A stretch of 64,000 nt of DNA from Streptomyces sp. NBC_01476 (GTDB lineage: Bacteria > Actinomycetota > Actinomycetes > Streptomycetales > Streptomycetaceae). Each line of letters begins with the position of its first letter. The stretch's first letter is position 1. Shown in pieces: positions 42,074 to 51,299 of this stretch. Location: assembly GCF_036227265.1 (NCBI RefSeq), contig NZ_CP109446.1, forward strand, positions 2,865,501 through 2,929,500, in the 5' to 3' direction. Under the pieces are notes generated by a model, which made no database searches, was not told the DNA's origin, and worked only from the letters and a program-made list of their open reading frames with translations. The translations under genes and the position numbers were made by a program.

Positions 42074-42106
42074 CGCGGAAGTGGCGCGGAAGTGGCGCGG
42101 AAGTGG
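42074..42106. repeat. 11-bp tandem repeat (GGCGCGGAAGT)3
   Basis: Three tandem units lie between the divergent GNAT and PEP-mutase-like genes, in the promoter interval. No function assigned. Confidence 0.6.
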
Positions 42107-42168
42107 CCCAGGAAATGTGCGGCGGACTGGTACACCGGGGGCGGGCCGGGAGGCCGTACGGTCGGGGC

Positions 42169-42921
42169 ATGACGGACAACGCGGGTGATGTGAACGACAA
42201 GGCGGCGGTGCTGCGGGCGCTGCACCAGGGGCGGGCGGCCGAGGATCCGCTGGTGCTGCCGGGGCCGTGGGACGCGGCGAGCGCACGGGTCTTCGCGGAC
42301 GCGGGGTTCGCCGCGCTGGCCACGCCGAGCGCGGGGATCTCAGCGGCGCTCGGCTACCCGGACGGGCAGGGGACGCCGGTGGCGGAGATGTTCGCGGCGG
42401 TCGGGCGGATCACGCGGGCGGTGGACGTGCCGGTGAGCGCGGACATGGAGGCGGGGTACGGGCTGCCCGCCAAGGAGTTCGTGGAGCGGTTGCTGGAGGC
42501 CGGCGCGGTCGGGTGCAACCTGGAGGACTCCGACCCGCTGAGCAAGCGGCTCAACGACCCCCAGCGGCAGGCGGACTGGCTCGCCGAGGTACGGGCCGCG
42601 GCGGGGGCGGCGCTGGTCATCAACGCGCGCGTCGACACCTACCTGCGGGGCGAGGACCGGACGACGGCGACGGCGGTGGAGCGGGGGCGCCTCTACGCGG
42701 CGGCCGGTGCGGACTGTGTCTACCCGATCCTCGCCCCGCCCACCCAGCTCGCCGCCCTCGCCGCGGGCATCGGCCTGCCCCTCAACGCCCTGTGCAAGCC
42801 GGGCGGCCCGGCCCCCCGCGAACTCGGCGTCATGGGCGCCACCCGCATCACCTTCGGCGGCGGCCTCCACCAGCAGTCCCTCGACACCCTCACGTCCCTG
42901 GCGGAGGGCCTCCGCCGCTGA
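42169..42921 (+). CDS. Isocitrate lyase / PEP mutase family enzyme
   Basis: 250 residues, TIM barrel. LPGPWDAASARVFADAGFAALATPSAGISAALGYPDG, VPVSADMEAGYG, AVGCNLEDSD, LVINARVDTYL and ALCKPGGPAP are family blocks with the metal-binding Asp/Glu (SADMEAGYG, NLEDSD). Members cleave or rearrange C-C or C-P bonds in 2-oxo or phosphono acids (oxaloacetate decarboxylase, 2-methylisocitrate lyase, PEP mutase). The exact reaction is not assigned. Start at ATG 42169. Confidence 0.88.
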   Translation: MTDNAGDVNDKAAVLRALHQGRAAEDPLVLPGPWDAASARVFADAGFAALATPSAGISAALGYPDGQGTPVAEMFAAVGRITRAVDVPVSADMEAGYGLPAKEFVERLLEAGAVGCNLEDSDPLSKRLNDPQRQADWLAEVRAAAGAALVINARVDTYLRGEDRTTATAVERGRLYAAAGADCVYPILAPPTQLAALAAGIGLPLNALCKPGGPAPRELGVMGATRITFGGGLHQQSLDTLTSLAEGLRR

Positions 42922-42944
42922 CCCGGGCCCCGGGCCCCGGGCCC

Positions 42945-42967
42945 CGTTCCCCGGGCCCCGGGGAACG
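42945..42967. terminator. Bidirectional GC hairpin between convergent genes
   Basis: CGTTCCCCGG/CCGGGGAACG with a GCC loop, perfect 10-bp stem, lies between the convergent PEP-mutase-like gene and the dehydrogenase operon. It is preceded by tandem CCCGGGCC units. No T tract. Confidence 0.55.
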
Positions 42968-43015
42968 GGACGGGACGGGGCAGGAGGCGGACCCCCTGCC
43001 CCGGCGCCGGAGGGG

Positions 43016-45322
43016 CTACGCCGGTTTGACGATGGCCGCCTGAGGGCGGATGGGGAGGCGGCTGACGGGGCGGCCGGTGGCGGCACGGACCGCGGCGGCG
43101 ACGGCGGCCGGGGTGGTCACCACAGGAACCGCGCTGACCGCCTTCGCCCCGAAGGGGGCCACCACATCGCGCTCCTCGACGAGTTTGACGATGCGGACGT
43201 CGGGCGCGTCCAGGGCCGTCGGAAGCGAGTAACCCGTGAGGTTGGGCCGCTTGACGATGCCACGCGGCGCCCGCAGGTCCTCCATGAGGGCGAGCCCGAC
43301 GCCCTGGGTGACGCCCGCCTCGATCCGGGCGGTGAGCTGCCGCGGGTTGAGGATCCGGCCGACGTCCTGGGCGACCGCCAGCTCCACCACCCGCACGGCG
43401 CCCAGTTCGATGTCGACGTCCACCACCGCCCGCACCGCGCAGAAGGTGAGCCCCACGAAGGCGTCGCCCTGCCCGGAGTCGTCCAGCCGGTCGGTGGGGT
43501 GCGGTCGGCATTGCGCGGTGGCCCACAGCTCCTTGCCGTCGAGCGTCTCGGCGACCGTCGTGGAGAGCACCCCGTCGTACGAGGTGATCTTGCCGTCGGC
43601 GATGGAGAGCAGCTCCACCGACATCCCGAAGTTCGCCGCGAGCGGCTGGAGCAGCTGGGTGCGCACCATCTTCGCGGCCCGCTCCACCGCCCCGCCGGAG
43701 ACCCAGGTGTGGCGGCTCCTGGCAGACGGTCCTGCGGGCGGCTGGTCGGTGTCGGACGGCAGCACCCGTACGTCCTCCACGCCCAGCACCTCCTGGACGA
43801 TCTGCCGGGCCAGGGTGGTGAACCCCTGGCCGGTCTCGACGGCCGCGCAGATCACGGTGGCCCGGCCGTCGTGCACCCGCACCGTCGCGGTGGAGACCTC
43901 GTCCGCGCCCTCGGCGCCGAGCACATGGACCATACCGAGCGCGTAACCCACCCCGCGGCGCACCGCGCCCGGTTCGCCCGCGCCCGCGGTGCCCCCGGGG
44001 AGCAGCCACTGGGACTCGTCGTCGCCGTCGGGCAGCGGCGGGAGGTCGGCGTCGCGGACCGCCTTGAGGAGTTCGCCGACCGGGGCCGGGCAGGTCACCG
44101 TCTGCCCGGTGGGCAGCAGGTCACCGGTGGAGAGCACGTTCCGCATCCGCAACTCGGCGGGCTCAAGGCCGAGTTTGGCGGCCAGCTTGTCCATCTGGCC
44201 CTCGTACGCCGCGCAGACCTGGAGGGCGCCCTCCCCGCGGACATGCCCGGAGGGCGGGTTGTTGGTGCGCACCGCCCAGCCCTCGACGAACACGTGCGGG
44301 ACGACGTAGGGGCCGGCCGCGAAGGCCACCGCGGCGGCGAGCGCGTCGGAGGAGGCGTCGGCGTACGCGCCCGCGTCGAGCAGCACCTGCGCCTCGACCT
44401 TCACCAGGCGGCCTTCGGCGTCGGCGTGGTGGCGGTAGCGCAGCAGGGTGGGGTGGCGGTGGGCGTGACCGAGGAAGGACTCCTCCCGGGTGGCCACGAA
44501 CTTCACCGGGCAGCCGGTCTTCAGCGCCAGCAGCCCGAGCGGGAGCTGGAGGCTGGAGTCCTCGCGGTCGCCCATCGCGCCGGGCACACCGGTGACGACG
44601 ACCTTGACCCGGTCGGCCTCCAGGCCGAAGCAGGCGGCGGCGATGTCCCGGTCGGCGTGCGGGTCGGTGGAGGCGACGTACAGCTCGACACCGCCGTCCG
44701 GGCGGGGCACCGCGAGGCCGGCCTCGGCGCCGATCGGGGCGGGGTCCTGGCGGCCGACCCGGTAGAGGCCCTCCACCACGACCTCGCCGACCTCTTCCGG
44801 GTTGCCGAAGCGCAGCGGAATGTGCCGGATCAGATTGCCGTCGGGGTGCAGCGGTTCGGCGGCGAACGCCTTCTCCGGGTCGGTGACCGGCTCCAGCACC
44901 TCGTACTCCACCAGGATCGCGGCGGCGGCCAGCCGCGCGGTGTCCGGGTGGTCGGCGGCGACCGCGGCGATCGGTTCGCCGTGGTGCCTGACCACGTCGC
45001 CGGCGAAGACCGGGCGGTCCGCGACGAGCCGCCCGTGCATCGCGTCGCCCGGCACGTCCTCGTGCGTGACGACCGCGCGCACCCCGGGCATCGCGGCGGC
45101 CTCGGTGGTGTCGATCCTGGTGATCCGGGCGTGCGGATACGGCGAGCGGAGCACGGCCGCCCAGAGCAGTCCCTCGGCCCACAGATCGGCCGCGTACGGA
45201 TAGATGCCCTGGGTCTTGGCGAGCGCGTCCTCGGAGGGCAGCGACACCCCGATGCCGTGCAGCGCGGGCCCGTCGGCAAGGGTGCCGGGGCCGGGGCCCG
45301 GCGTGCCGTCGATGATGCTCAT
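43016..45322 (-). CDS. Xanthine dehydrogenase family, molybdopterin-binding large subunit
   Basis: 768 residues. The N-terminal aldehyde-oxidase/xanthine-dehydrogenase hammerhead is at ~30-140 (GIYPYAADLWAEGLLWAAVLRSPYPHARI), followed by the molybdopterin-binding domains (VVVTGVPGAMGDREDSSL, NNPPSGHVRGEGALQ, VETGQGFTTLARQIVQE). The usual GVGEP motif carrying the catalytic glutamate near the C-terminus reads GAKAVSAVPVV, so that Glu appears missing. It is the last of three coupled genes (FAD, [2Fe-2S], Mo) whose starts and stops overlap by ATGA. The substrate is unknown; purine hydroxylation should not be assumed. Confidence 0.9.
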   Translation of the reverse strand: MSIIDGTPGPGPGTLADGPALHGIGVSLPSEDALAKTQGIYPYAADLWAEGLLWAAVLRSPYPHARITRIDTTEAAAMPGVRAVVTHEDVPGDAMHGRLVADRPVFAGDVVRHHGEPIAAVAADHPDTARLAAAAILVEYEVLEPVTDPEKAFAAEPLHPDGNLIRHIPLRFGNPEEVGEVVVEGLYRVGRQDPAPIGAEAGLAVPRPDGGVELYVASTDPHADRDIAAACFGLEADRVKVVVTGVPGAMGDREDSSLQLPLGLLALKTGCPVKFVATREESFLGHAHRHPTLLRYRHHADAEGRLVKVEAQVLLDAGAYADASSDALAAAVAFAAGPYVVPHVFVEGWAVRTNNPPSGHVRGEGALQVCAAYEGQMDKLAAKLGLEPAELRMRNVLSTGDLLPTGQTVTCPAPVGELLKAVRDADLPPLPDGDDESQWLLPGGTAGAGEPGAVRRGVGYALGMVHVLGAEGADEVSTATVRVHDGRATVICAAVETGQGFTTLARQIVQEVLGVEDVRVLPSDTDQPPAGPSARSRHTWVSGGAVERAAKMVRTQLLQPLAANFGMSVELLSIADGKITSYDGVLSTTVAETLDGKELWATAQCRPHPTDRLDDSGQGDAFVGLTFCAVRAVVDVDIELGAVRVVELAVAQDVGRILNPRQLTARIEAGVTQGVGLALMEDLRAPRGIVKRPNLTGYSLPTALDAPDVRIVKLVEERDVVAPFGAKAVSAVPVVTTPAAVAAAVRAATGRPVSRLPIRPQAAIVKPA

Positions 45323-46830
45323 GCGGCGCCTCCTGATGCGGCCGGGCCGCCCTGGTGCGGCACCCGGGCCTCGTCGGAGAAGGCGGGGTCGTCGTCGGTG
45401 TCGCGGGTGGCGACGACCTGGCGGACCGCGTCGATCACGCCGCGGTAGCCGGAGCAGCGGCAGAGATTGCCGCTGAGGGCCTGGCGGATGTCGAGGTCGG
45501 TGGGCTTGTGGTTGCCCTCCAGCAGGTCGTGCACGGTCATCGCCATACCGGGGATGCAGAAACCGCACTGCACGGCGCCGGACTCGGCGAGCGCGGCCTG
45601 CACGTCGGAGGGGCGGCCGTCCACCGTCAGGCCCTCCACGGTGCGGACCTCACTGCCCGCCGCGGTGGCCGCGGGCACCAGGCAGGACGCCACCAGGCGG
45701 CCGTCCACCTGTACCGAGCAGGCTCCGCACTCGCCCTGCTCGCAGCCGTCCTTGGCGCCGGCCAGGCCGAGCCGCTCCCGCAGCACATAGAGCAGCGACT
45801 CGCCGAGCCAGGCGTCGGTGACGGGCCGCTCGGTGCCGTTGACCCGGAGCATGTACGAGGCCAGGGGGTGCTCGCTGCGGGTCTCCGGCAGCGGCTCGGG
45901 AACCACCGCCGGTTCGGCCTCGTCGGCCGCCCCTGTGTCCGGGTGGGCGTCCGGGTGGGCGTCCGGGTCGGCGGCGGGCCCTGTGTCCGGGTCGCCGTCC
46001 GGGCCCGCCTCGGTGTCCAGCGGGTCGCCCGGCTCCTCCAGCGTCTCCAGGCCGGGCAGCGCCTCCAGCGCGTCGAGGCGGTCGATCGCGTCCAGGCCGT
46101 CGGCGGCGGCCGAGCCGGCGCCCTCCTGCGGCCCGTCACCGGGGGGCGGTTCGGTGTGCGGGGCACCGGAGTGCCCGCCGTCGTCCGCGGGGTGGGAGTC
46201 CTGGGCGGCGGCCTCGTCCGCGGCCGGGAACCGCGGTCGCTCCGGGGGCAGCTCCGGGTCGTCCACCACCGCGGACCAGGCCGCGTCGGAGGCCGGCGGG
46301 TGCGCGGGCAGCCACGGCCCGGGGTCGCCCGCGTCCGGGCCGGTGAAGGGCATCGCCCACTGGCCGGTGAGGTGCCCGCCCGACGCCTCCGGAAGCGGTT
46401 CCGCGGCCCTGGCGTGCCCGGCCTGGGCTTCGGCGGCCGACCTGGCCTGTGCGGCGGCCTCGGCCTGCGCGGCCTGGGCGGCGGCGGCCCCCTGTCCGAA
46501 CATGCCGGCCGGGAAGGACTGGGTGGCGGACGGGGGCGGCGGCGCCGGGTCCCAGGGCCCGGTGTAGGCGCCGACCGAGAACTCCCCCGAGTCCGTCTCC
46601 TCCCTGATGACCGGGATCGACCACTGGGTGGCCGGATCGGCCTCGCCGGTCCCCGGTCCGGCCGGGCCGTGGGCGCTCAGCGGGTCCTCGCCCGGCAGCG
46701 GCTCTGGCGGCAGCTGCGCGGCGAAGGAGACGTGCATGGTCTGGTCGGGGTCGTAGTCCCCGCCCCCGGGCACGGGCTGCCAGGCCCCGGAGTTGCCGGG
46801 CGCGCCCGGCGCGTGCGGCTGGTCGGTCAT
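45319..46830 (-). CDS. [2Fe-2S] subunit of xanthine-dehydrogenase-family enzyme with ~325-residue N-terminal extension
   Basis: 503 residues. Only the last ~180 form the iron-sulfur domain: CEQGECGACSVQVDG (plant-type cluster) and CGFCIPG...NLCRCSGYRGV (second cluster). The preceding ~325 residues are Ala/Pro/Asp/Glu-rich and mostly disordered (repeats such as PDAHPDAHPD). Usual family length is about 160-200, so this is a large actinobacterial extension of unknown use. ATG 46828-46830 overlaps the FAD-subunit stop; its own stop overlaps the large-subunit start. Confidence 0.88.
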   Translation of the reverse strand: MTDQPHAPGAPGNSGAWQPVPGGGDYDPDQTMHVSFAAQLPPEPLPGEDPLSAHGPAGPGTGEADPATQWSIPVIREETDSGEFSVGAYTGPWDPAPPPPSATQSFPAGMFGQGAAAAQAAQAEAAAQARSAAEAQAGHARAAEPLPEASGGHLTGQWAMPFTGPDAGDPGPWLPAHPPASDAAWSAVVDDPELPPERPRFPAADEAAAQDSHPADDGGHSGAPHTEPPPGDGPQEGAGSAAADGLDAIDRLDALEALPGLETLEEPGDPLDTEAGPDGDPDTGPAADPDAHPDAHPDTGAADEAEPAVVPEPLPETRSEHPLASYMLRVNGTERPVTDAWLGESLLYVLRERLGLAGAKDGCEQGECGACSVQVDGRLVASCLVPAATAAGSEVRTVEGLTVDGRPSDVQAALAESGAVQCGFCIPGMAMTVHDLLEGNHKPTDLDIRQALSGNLCRCSGYRGVIDAVRQVVATRDTDDDPAFSDEARVPHQGGPAASGGAA

Positions 46831-47699
46831 GCCAGGGCCCTCCCGAGCGCTCGGCGGGACAGTGCGGCCACGGTACGCCGCAGCTGGACGGCGGCCGGCG
46901 GCAGTTCCACCCCGGGCTGGTCCGGGATGCAGGCGGCGGCGACATATTCCCCGAACGCGGTGCACGCCTCGGGTGCGATGCTGCGCTCGCCGTCCCAGTC
47001 GATCAGCCCGGCGACCCAGTGCTCGGCCTCCAGCGGGCGCAGCGGCACCGGGGCCACCGCGCCGACCGCGCAGCGCACCTGGCGGCGGGCCGGGTCCACC
47101 ACGAGGGCGACGGAGGCGACCGCGCGGCCGGGGCCGGTGCGGTTGGTGGCCTTGAGGAAGGTCTGCGGCGCGTGCAGCAGCGGGATCCGGACGAAGGCCA
47201 GCAACTCGCCGGGGCGCAGCGGGTCCATGCCGGTGAGCAGGTGACTGACCGGCAGTTCGCGGTCGCCTTCGGGACCGGCGAGGATCACGCTCGCCTCCAG
47301 CGCGGCCAGCACCGGCAGCGAGTCGCCGGTGGGCGCGGCCGAGACGATGTTGCCGCCGAGGGTCCCGGCGTTGCGGATCTGCGGGGGTCCTGCCGACCGG
47401 GAGGCGGCGGCCAGCGCGGGGATCAGCGCGGCGAAGTCGGGGCGGCCCATGCGCGCGTGGGTGAGGCCCGCGCCGAGCAGCGCGGCCCCGTCGGCGTACT
47501 GCCAGCCGCGGATCTCGCTGATCCGGCCGAGGCCGACGAGCGCGGCGGGGCGCAGCAGCCCGGAGTTGACCGACGCCATCAGGTCGGTGCCCCCCGCGAC
47601 GGGCACCGCGCTGGGCATGGCGGCGAGCGCTTCCACCGCCTCGTCGAGCGAGGACGGCAGGGTGACGTTCTCCGCCGTCTGCCGTGCATACGTGCTCAC
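46827..47699 (-). CDS. FAD-binding subunit of xanthine-dehydrogenase-family enzyme
   Basis: 290 residues from GTG 47697-47699. FAD-binding segment VPVAGGTDLMASVNSG, then GQLRNAGTLGGN-like PPQIRNAGTLGGNIVSAAPTGD and a CO-dehydrogenase-type C-terminus. It passes electrons from the iron-sulfur clusters to an acceptor. It is first gene of the three-subunit operon; its stop overlaps the next start (ATGA). No in-window maturation (XdhC) gene was seen. Confidence 0.9.
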   Translation of the reverse strand: MSTYARQTAENVTLPSSLDEAVEALAAMPSAVPVAGGTDLMASVNSGLLRPAALVGLGRISEIRGWQYADGAALLGAGLTHARMGRPDFAALIPALAAASRSAGPPQIRNAGTLGGNIVSAAPTGDSLPVLAALEASVILAGPEGDRELPVSHLLTGMDPLRPGELLAFVRIPLLHAPQTFLKATNRTGPGRAVASVALVVDPARRQVRCAVGAVAPVPLRPLEAEHWVAGLIDWDGERSIAPEACTAFGEYVAAACIPDQPGVELPPAAVQLRRTVAALSRRALGRALA

Positions 47700-47963
47700 G
47701 CAGCTGCCCCTTCCCGGCCTTCCTCCGTCACGCGGTAGCCGTACCGTACGTGCTGACAGCCCGGACGTGGCAACTCTGGCACATGTTCCACGGTGGCCGA
47801 CGCGAGGGTCCTTGAAGTACCGATCCGCCCACAGCGGGGTTGATCGCACGACTCCACCGATATTGGTCGCTGTGCCGGAATTGCCATCTTCCGGGCTTGT
47901 TGACACGGTACGCGTCCACGGTGCCAGCTCGTCACGGAGCCTGTGGATAACTTCCGCCCCGCG
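47700..47963. other. 264-bp gap upstream of the dehydrogenase operon
   Basis: Holds the promoter region of the xdh-type operon and the 3' end of the hexosaminidase gene. No clear operator or RNA gene was recognised. A TTGACA hexamer at 47899-47904 is on the + strand with no gene to serve. Confidence 0.4.
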
Positions 47964-49607
47964 TCACACGATCGGGGGCGGCCCGGCCTTGGGACGGCCC
48001 ACGACCCCGGGGCGGCGCTGCCACGGCAGCGGTCCGCCGGCCGGCCGGTACTCCACCCCGAGGGCGTCGAGCCGGGCGTAGTGGACGGCCATCCGGCGCT
48101 CGAAGTCCGGCCAGTCGCGCGCGGCCGGCTCCGGCAGCGCGGACCAGGCGACCTCGGCGAAGGCGGCGAGCCGCGGGAAGGCCATGTAGTCCAGCACCCG
48201 TACCGAGTCCATCACTTCGGTCCAGATGTTGGCCTGGGTGCCGATCACGCGGGCGGCCTCGTCCTCGGTCAGTTCCTGCGGCACCGGCTCGAACCGGTAG
48301 ACGTCCTCCAGCGTGCGGGCGTGCGCGATCGGCACCGGCTCGTCCGGCGACTCCGACTGCCGCCAGTCCAGGTAGACATGGCTCTGCGGGCACATCACCA
48401 CGTCGTGCCCGGCCCTGGCCGCCGCGACACCGCCCGCGTAGCCCCGCCAGGAGGCCACGGCCGCGCCGGGCGCCAGCCCGCCCTCCAGGATCTCGTCCCA
48501 GCCGATCAGCCGGCGGCCGCGTTCGGCGAGCCAGTTGTCGAAGTGCCGGATCAGCCAGCTCTGCAGCTCGTCCTCGTCGGCGAGGTCCAGCTCCTTGATC
48601 CGGGTCTGGGCGGTGGCCGACTCGCGCCACTGCTCCTTGGGGCACTCGTCGCCGCCGATGTGGAAGAACGTGCCGGGGAACAGGTCGAGCAGTTCGGTGA
48701 AGACGTTCTCGTAGAAGCGCAGGGTGCTGTCGGTGGGTGCCAGTACGTTGGGGTTGACGCCCCAACTGGTGAGCACGGGGAGGGTGGTGGTGTCGATGAC
48801 GTCGGTGTTGCCGAGTTCCGGGTAGGCGGCGATGGCCGCCTGCGAGTGGCCGGGGATGTCGATCTCGGGGACGACGGTGATATGCCGCTCGGCGGCGTAG
48901 GCCACGATCTCCCGGATGTCGTCCTGGGTGTAGTAGCCGCCGTGCGGGCGCTCGTCCCACAGCGTCGACTCCCGCAGCCCGACCTTGGTGCGCTCCCGCC
49001 AGGCGCCGACCTCGGTCAGCCGCGGGTAGCGCTCGATCTGCACCCGCCAGCCCTGGTCGTCGGTGAGGTGGAAGTGCAGCACGTTGAGCTTGTGGGCGGC
49101 CATCAGGTCGAGGTAGCGCAGCACGACGTCCTTGGGCATGAAGTGCCGTGCCACGTCCAGCATGAAGCCGCGCCAGCCGAACCGCGGGGCGTCCTGCAGG
49201 TGGCAGGCCGGCGCCCGCCAGGCGCGGTCGGGGCCGCCGACGGGCGCGCGCCGGAAGGCGTCGGGGCCGAGCAGCTGGCGCAGGGTCTGCGCGCCCCAGA
49301 AGACCCCGGCGGGACTGGCCCCGGTGATCCGTACGCCGGAGGCCGGATCCACGGTGAGGCGGTAGCCCTCCGGGCTGCCGGAGGCGCGCTCGTCCACCGC
49401 GAGCCGCACCAGGCCCGCGTCGGCGCCCCTGTCGCCGGGTGCCGCGGGCGGCAGCGGCAGCCCGGTGGCGGCGCCCAGCGTGGCCCGCAGCCAGCGCGCC
49501 GCACCTTCCGTGCCGGGTTCCGCCACCAGGACGGTCCCGGAGGTGAGGGTGAAGCTCCCGTCTGCGGAGTAACTCGGTTCGTGACTCGGGGTGGGGATGA
49601 GGTCCAT
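47964..49607 (-). CDS. Beta-N-acetylhexosaminidase (GH20)
   Basis: 547 residues. The N-terminal domain (GH20b type) is followed by the catalytic TIM barrel: FMLDVARHFMPKDVVLRYLDLMAAHKLNVLHFHLTDDQGWR, then the catalytic Asp-Glu in FHIGGDECPKEQWRE, and GVNPNVLAPTD. It hydrolyses terminal N-acetylglucosamine from chitin oligomers or muropeptides. No obvious signal peptide after the ATG at 49605-49607, suggesting a cytoplasmic location. The lone EIIB at 3.6 kb is another amino-sugar gene but is not linked. Confidence 0.93.
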   Translation of the reverse strand: MDLIPTPSHEPSYSADGSFTLTSGTVLVAEPGTEGAARWLRATLGAATGLPLPPAAPGDRGADAGLVRLAVDERASGSPEGYRLTVDPASGVRITGASPAGVFWGAQTLRQLLGPDAFRRAPVGGPDRAWRAPACHLQDAPRFGWRGFMLDVARHFMPKDVVLRYLDLMAAHKLNVLHFHLTDDQGWRVQIERYPRLTEVGAWRERTKVGLRESTLWDERPHGGYYTQDDIREIVAYAAERHITVVPEIDIPGHSQAAIAAYPELGNTDVIDTTTLPVLTSWGVNPNVLAPTDSTLRFYENVFTELLDLFPGTFFHIGGDECPKEQWRESATAQTRIKELDLADEDELQSWLIRHFDNWLAERGRRLIGWDEILEGGLAPGAAVASWRGYAGGVAAARAGHDVVMCPQSHVYLDWRQSESPDEPVPIAHARTLEDVYRFEPVPQELTEDEAARVIGTQANIWTEVMDSVRVLDYMAFPRLAAFAEVAWSALPEPAARDWPDFERRMAVHYARLDALGVEYRPAGGPLPWQRRPGVVGRPKAGPPPIV

Positions 49608-49692
49608 GGGGACAATCCTGCCGCCGAATCGGCGATTGGCATAGACCAATCGACCGATCGGGCGTCCCGCCGTCCCGGCGGAACCGCGCCTT

Positions 49693-50880
49693 TCAGAGCA
49701 CCTGCCGCCGCCGCACCTGGATCCACCAGACCAGCAGCAGCGCGCCGAGCCACCCCAGCACGATCCAGCCCAGATGCACCACGGCCAGCGCCGCCCACTC
49801 CCAGTCGGGCACGTCACCGCGGGACGCGAGCGCCAGCGTCACCCCCACCAGCAGGCTGATGGCCACCAGTTGGGCGAGTATCAGCCGCCCGTACCGCAGC
49901 ATCCGGCGGGCCAGCCAGGCGCCGTACCACCAGCGCACCCCGAGCAGGACGACCAGCACCGCGCCGACTCCGGCGGCGGCGGCCGTCGCGGTGGCCCACA
50001 GCGGCCAGGCATGGCCGCGCCAGGCCCGGTCGGCGGCCATCCCGGTGCTGAGCAGCACCGGCAGCGGCAGCGCCGCCCCGACGTGGACCGCGCCGATCCG
50101 CCAGAGCCAGTCGTCGCCGGCCAGTTCGGTACGGGTGGTGGCCCGGATGCCGCGCAACCGGGTCCTGGCGCTGATGCCCGAGCGGCGGCTGCCGCTCTTC
50201 ACCAGCACCGCGACCAGGACGAAGGTGGCGGTGAGCACGGCGCCGCCGGCGATCAGCTGCCAGGTGTCACCGGTCTCCATCCGGTAGAGCTGCACTCCCC
50301 AGAAGAGCAGGAGGCCGATCCCGCCGATCAGCGCCCCGCCGCGCGGCGCGGTGAGCTGCCCGGGGTCCACCCCGAGGGTCAGGGCGCGCTCGACGGCCGA
50401 CTCGTGCTCGGCGCGGTGCCGCCGGGCGGGACGGCCGGTGAGTCCGCGGGTCGCCGAGAGCGAGCGGGCCAGCGCCACCTGGGCCTCGGCCTCGTACGGC
50501 GCGACCGCGACCGCCCGGCGGGCGGCGGCCACCGCGTCCGGGACCCGGCCCAGCCGCCGGTAGACGTCGGACAGCAGGACCGACGGCTCCCAGCCGTCGG
50601 GATCGGAACCGGCCGCGCGCAGCGCCACCGTCAGGGCGGCGTGCGCCTCGTCCAGCGAGAGCAGGACCACACCGGCCAGCACGAAGACGTCCGCCGCCTC
50701 CGCGGGCCCGGCGATCGCCAGCGCCCAGTCGACCGCCTCACGGGCCTCCGCGGGCCGCCGCTCCTGGGTCAGCACCCAGGCACGCAGCAGATAGCCCGCG
50801 CTGCCGTTGCGCTCGACGAAGGCATCGCTCACCAGGGAGTGCGCTTCGGCGAAGCGGCCCTGGCCGACCAGGACATGCAC
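49693..50880 (-). CDS. Tetratricopeptide-like membrane protein
   Basis: About 395 residues if started at the GTG at 50878-50880; the frame stays open to 51261, overlapping the DUF3039 gene, and the true start is uncertain. The N-terminal half is helical TPR-like (VHVLVGQGRFAEAHSLVSDAFVERNGSAGYLLRAW, AVDWALAIAGPAEAADVFVLAGVVLLSLDEAHAAL, AVAAARRAVAVAPYEAEAQVALARSLSA). The C-terminal half carries about six membrane spans ending in WIQVRRRQVL. Function unknown. Confidence 0.7.
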   Translation of the reverse strand: MHVLVGQGRFAEAHSLVSDAFVERNGSAGYLLRAWVLTQERRPAEAREAVDWALAIAGPAEAADVFVLAGVVLLSLDEAHAALTVALRAAGSDPDGWEPSVLLSDVYRRLGRVPDAVAAARRAVAVAPYEAEAQVALARSLSATRGLTGRPARRHRAEHESAVERALTLGVDPGQLTAPRGGALIGGIGLLLFWGVQLYRMETGDTWQLIAGGAVLTATFVLVAVLVKSGSRRSGISARTRLRGIRATTRTELAGDDWLWRIGAVHVGAALPLPVLLSTGMAADRAWRGHAWPLWATATAAAAGVGAVLVVLLGVRWWYGAWLARRMLRYGRLILAQLVAISLLVGVTLALASRGDVPDWEWAALAVVHLGWIVLGWLGALLLVWWIQVRRRQVL

Positions 50881-50971
50881 CCGTTCGCCGCTGCTCGCGT
50901 CGTCCTCGGGCAGCCCGTCGCCGGGCAGGTCCTCGTCGTCCGGCGGGTCCGCCGCTCCGAACGCGCCGCTG

Positions 50972-51271
50972 TCAGCCGTTGCTGCCCCTGCCCGACTTGT
51001 CCTTGCCGCTGTTGTCGCCGCCGAAGGACATGCCCTCGTAGATCTCCTTGCACATCGGGCAGACCGGGTACTTCTTCGGGTCGCGCCCGGGGACCCAGAC
51101 CTTGCCGCACAGGGCGACGACGGGCGTGCCTTCCAGCGCGCTCGCCATGATCTTGTCCTTCTGGACGTAGTGCGCATAGCGCTCGTGGTCGCCGTCACCG
51201 TGGGAGAGCTGCGGAGTCGGCTCGACCAGGGTGCCGGTGCCCGCCCCGCGCTCGGGCTCAAGAGTGCTCAT
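50972..51271 (-). CDS. DUF3039 family protein
   Basis: 99 residues. GDGDHERYAHYVQKDKIMASALEGTPVVALCGKVWVPGRDPKKYPVCPMCKEIYEGM is the DUF3039 pattern with a C-x~20-C-x2-C zinc-binding arrangement. Small cytosolic actinobacterial protein of unknown function. ATG 51269-51271. It precedes the TPR membrane gene on the same strand. Confidence 0.9.
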   Translation of the reverse strand: MSTLEPERGAGTGTLVEPTPQLSHGDGDHERYAHYVQKDKIMASALEGTPVVALCGKVWVPGRDPKKYPVCPMCKEIYEGMSFGGDNSGKDKSGRGSNG

Positions 51272-51299
51272 GGACGTCAAGCGTAATTGAGATCCGGCG

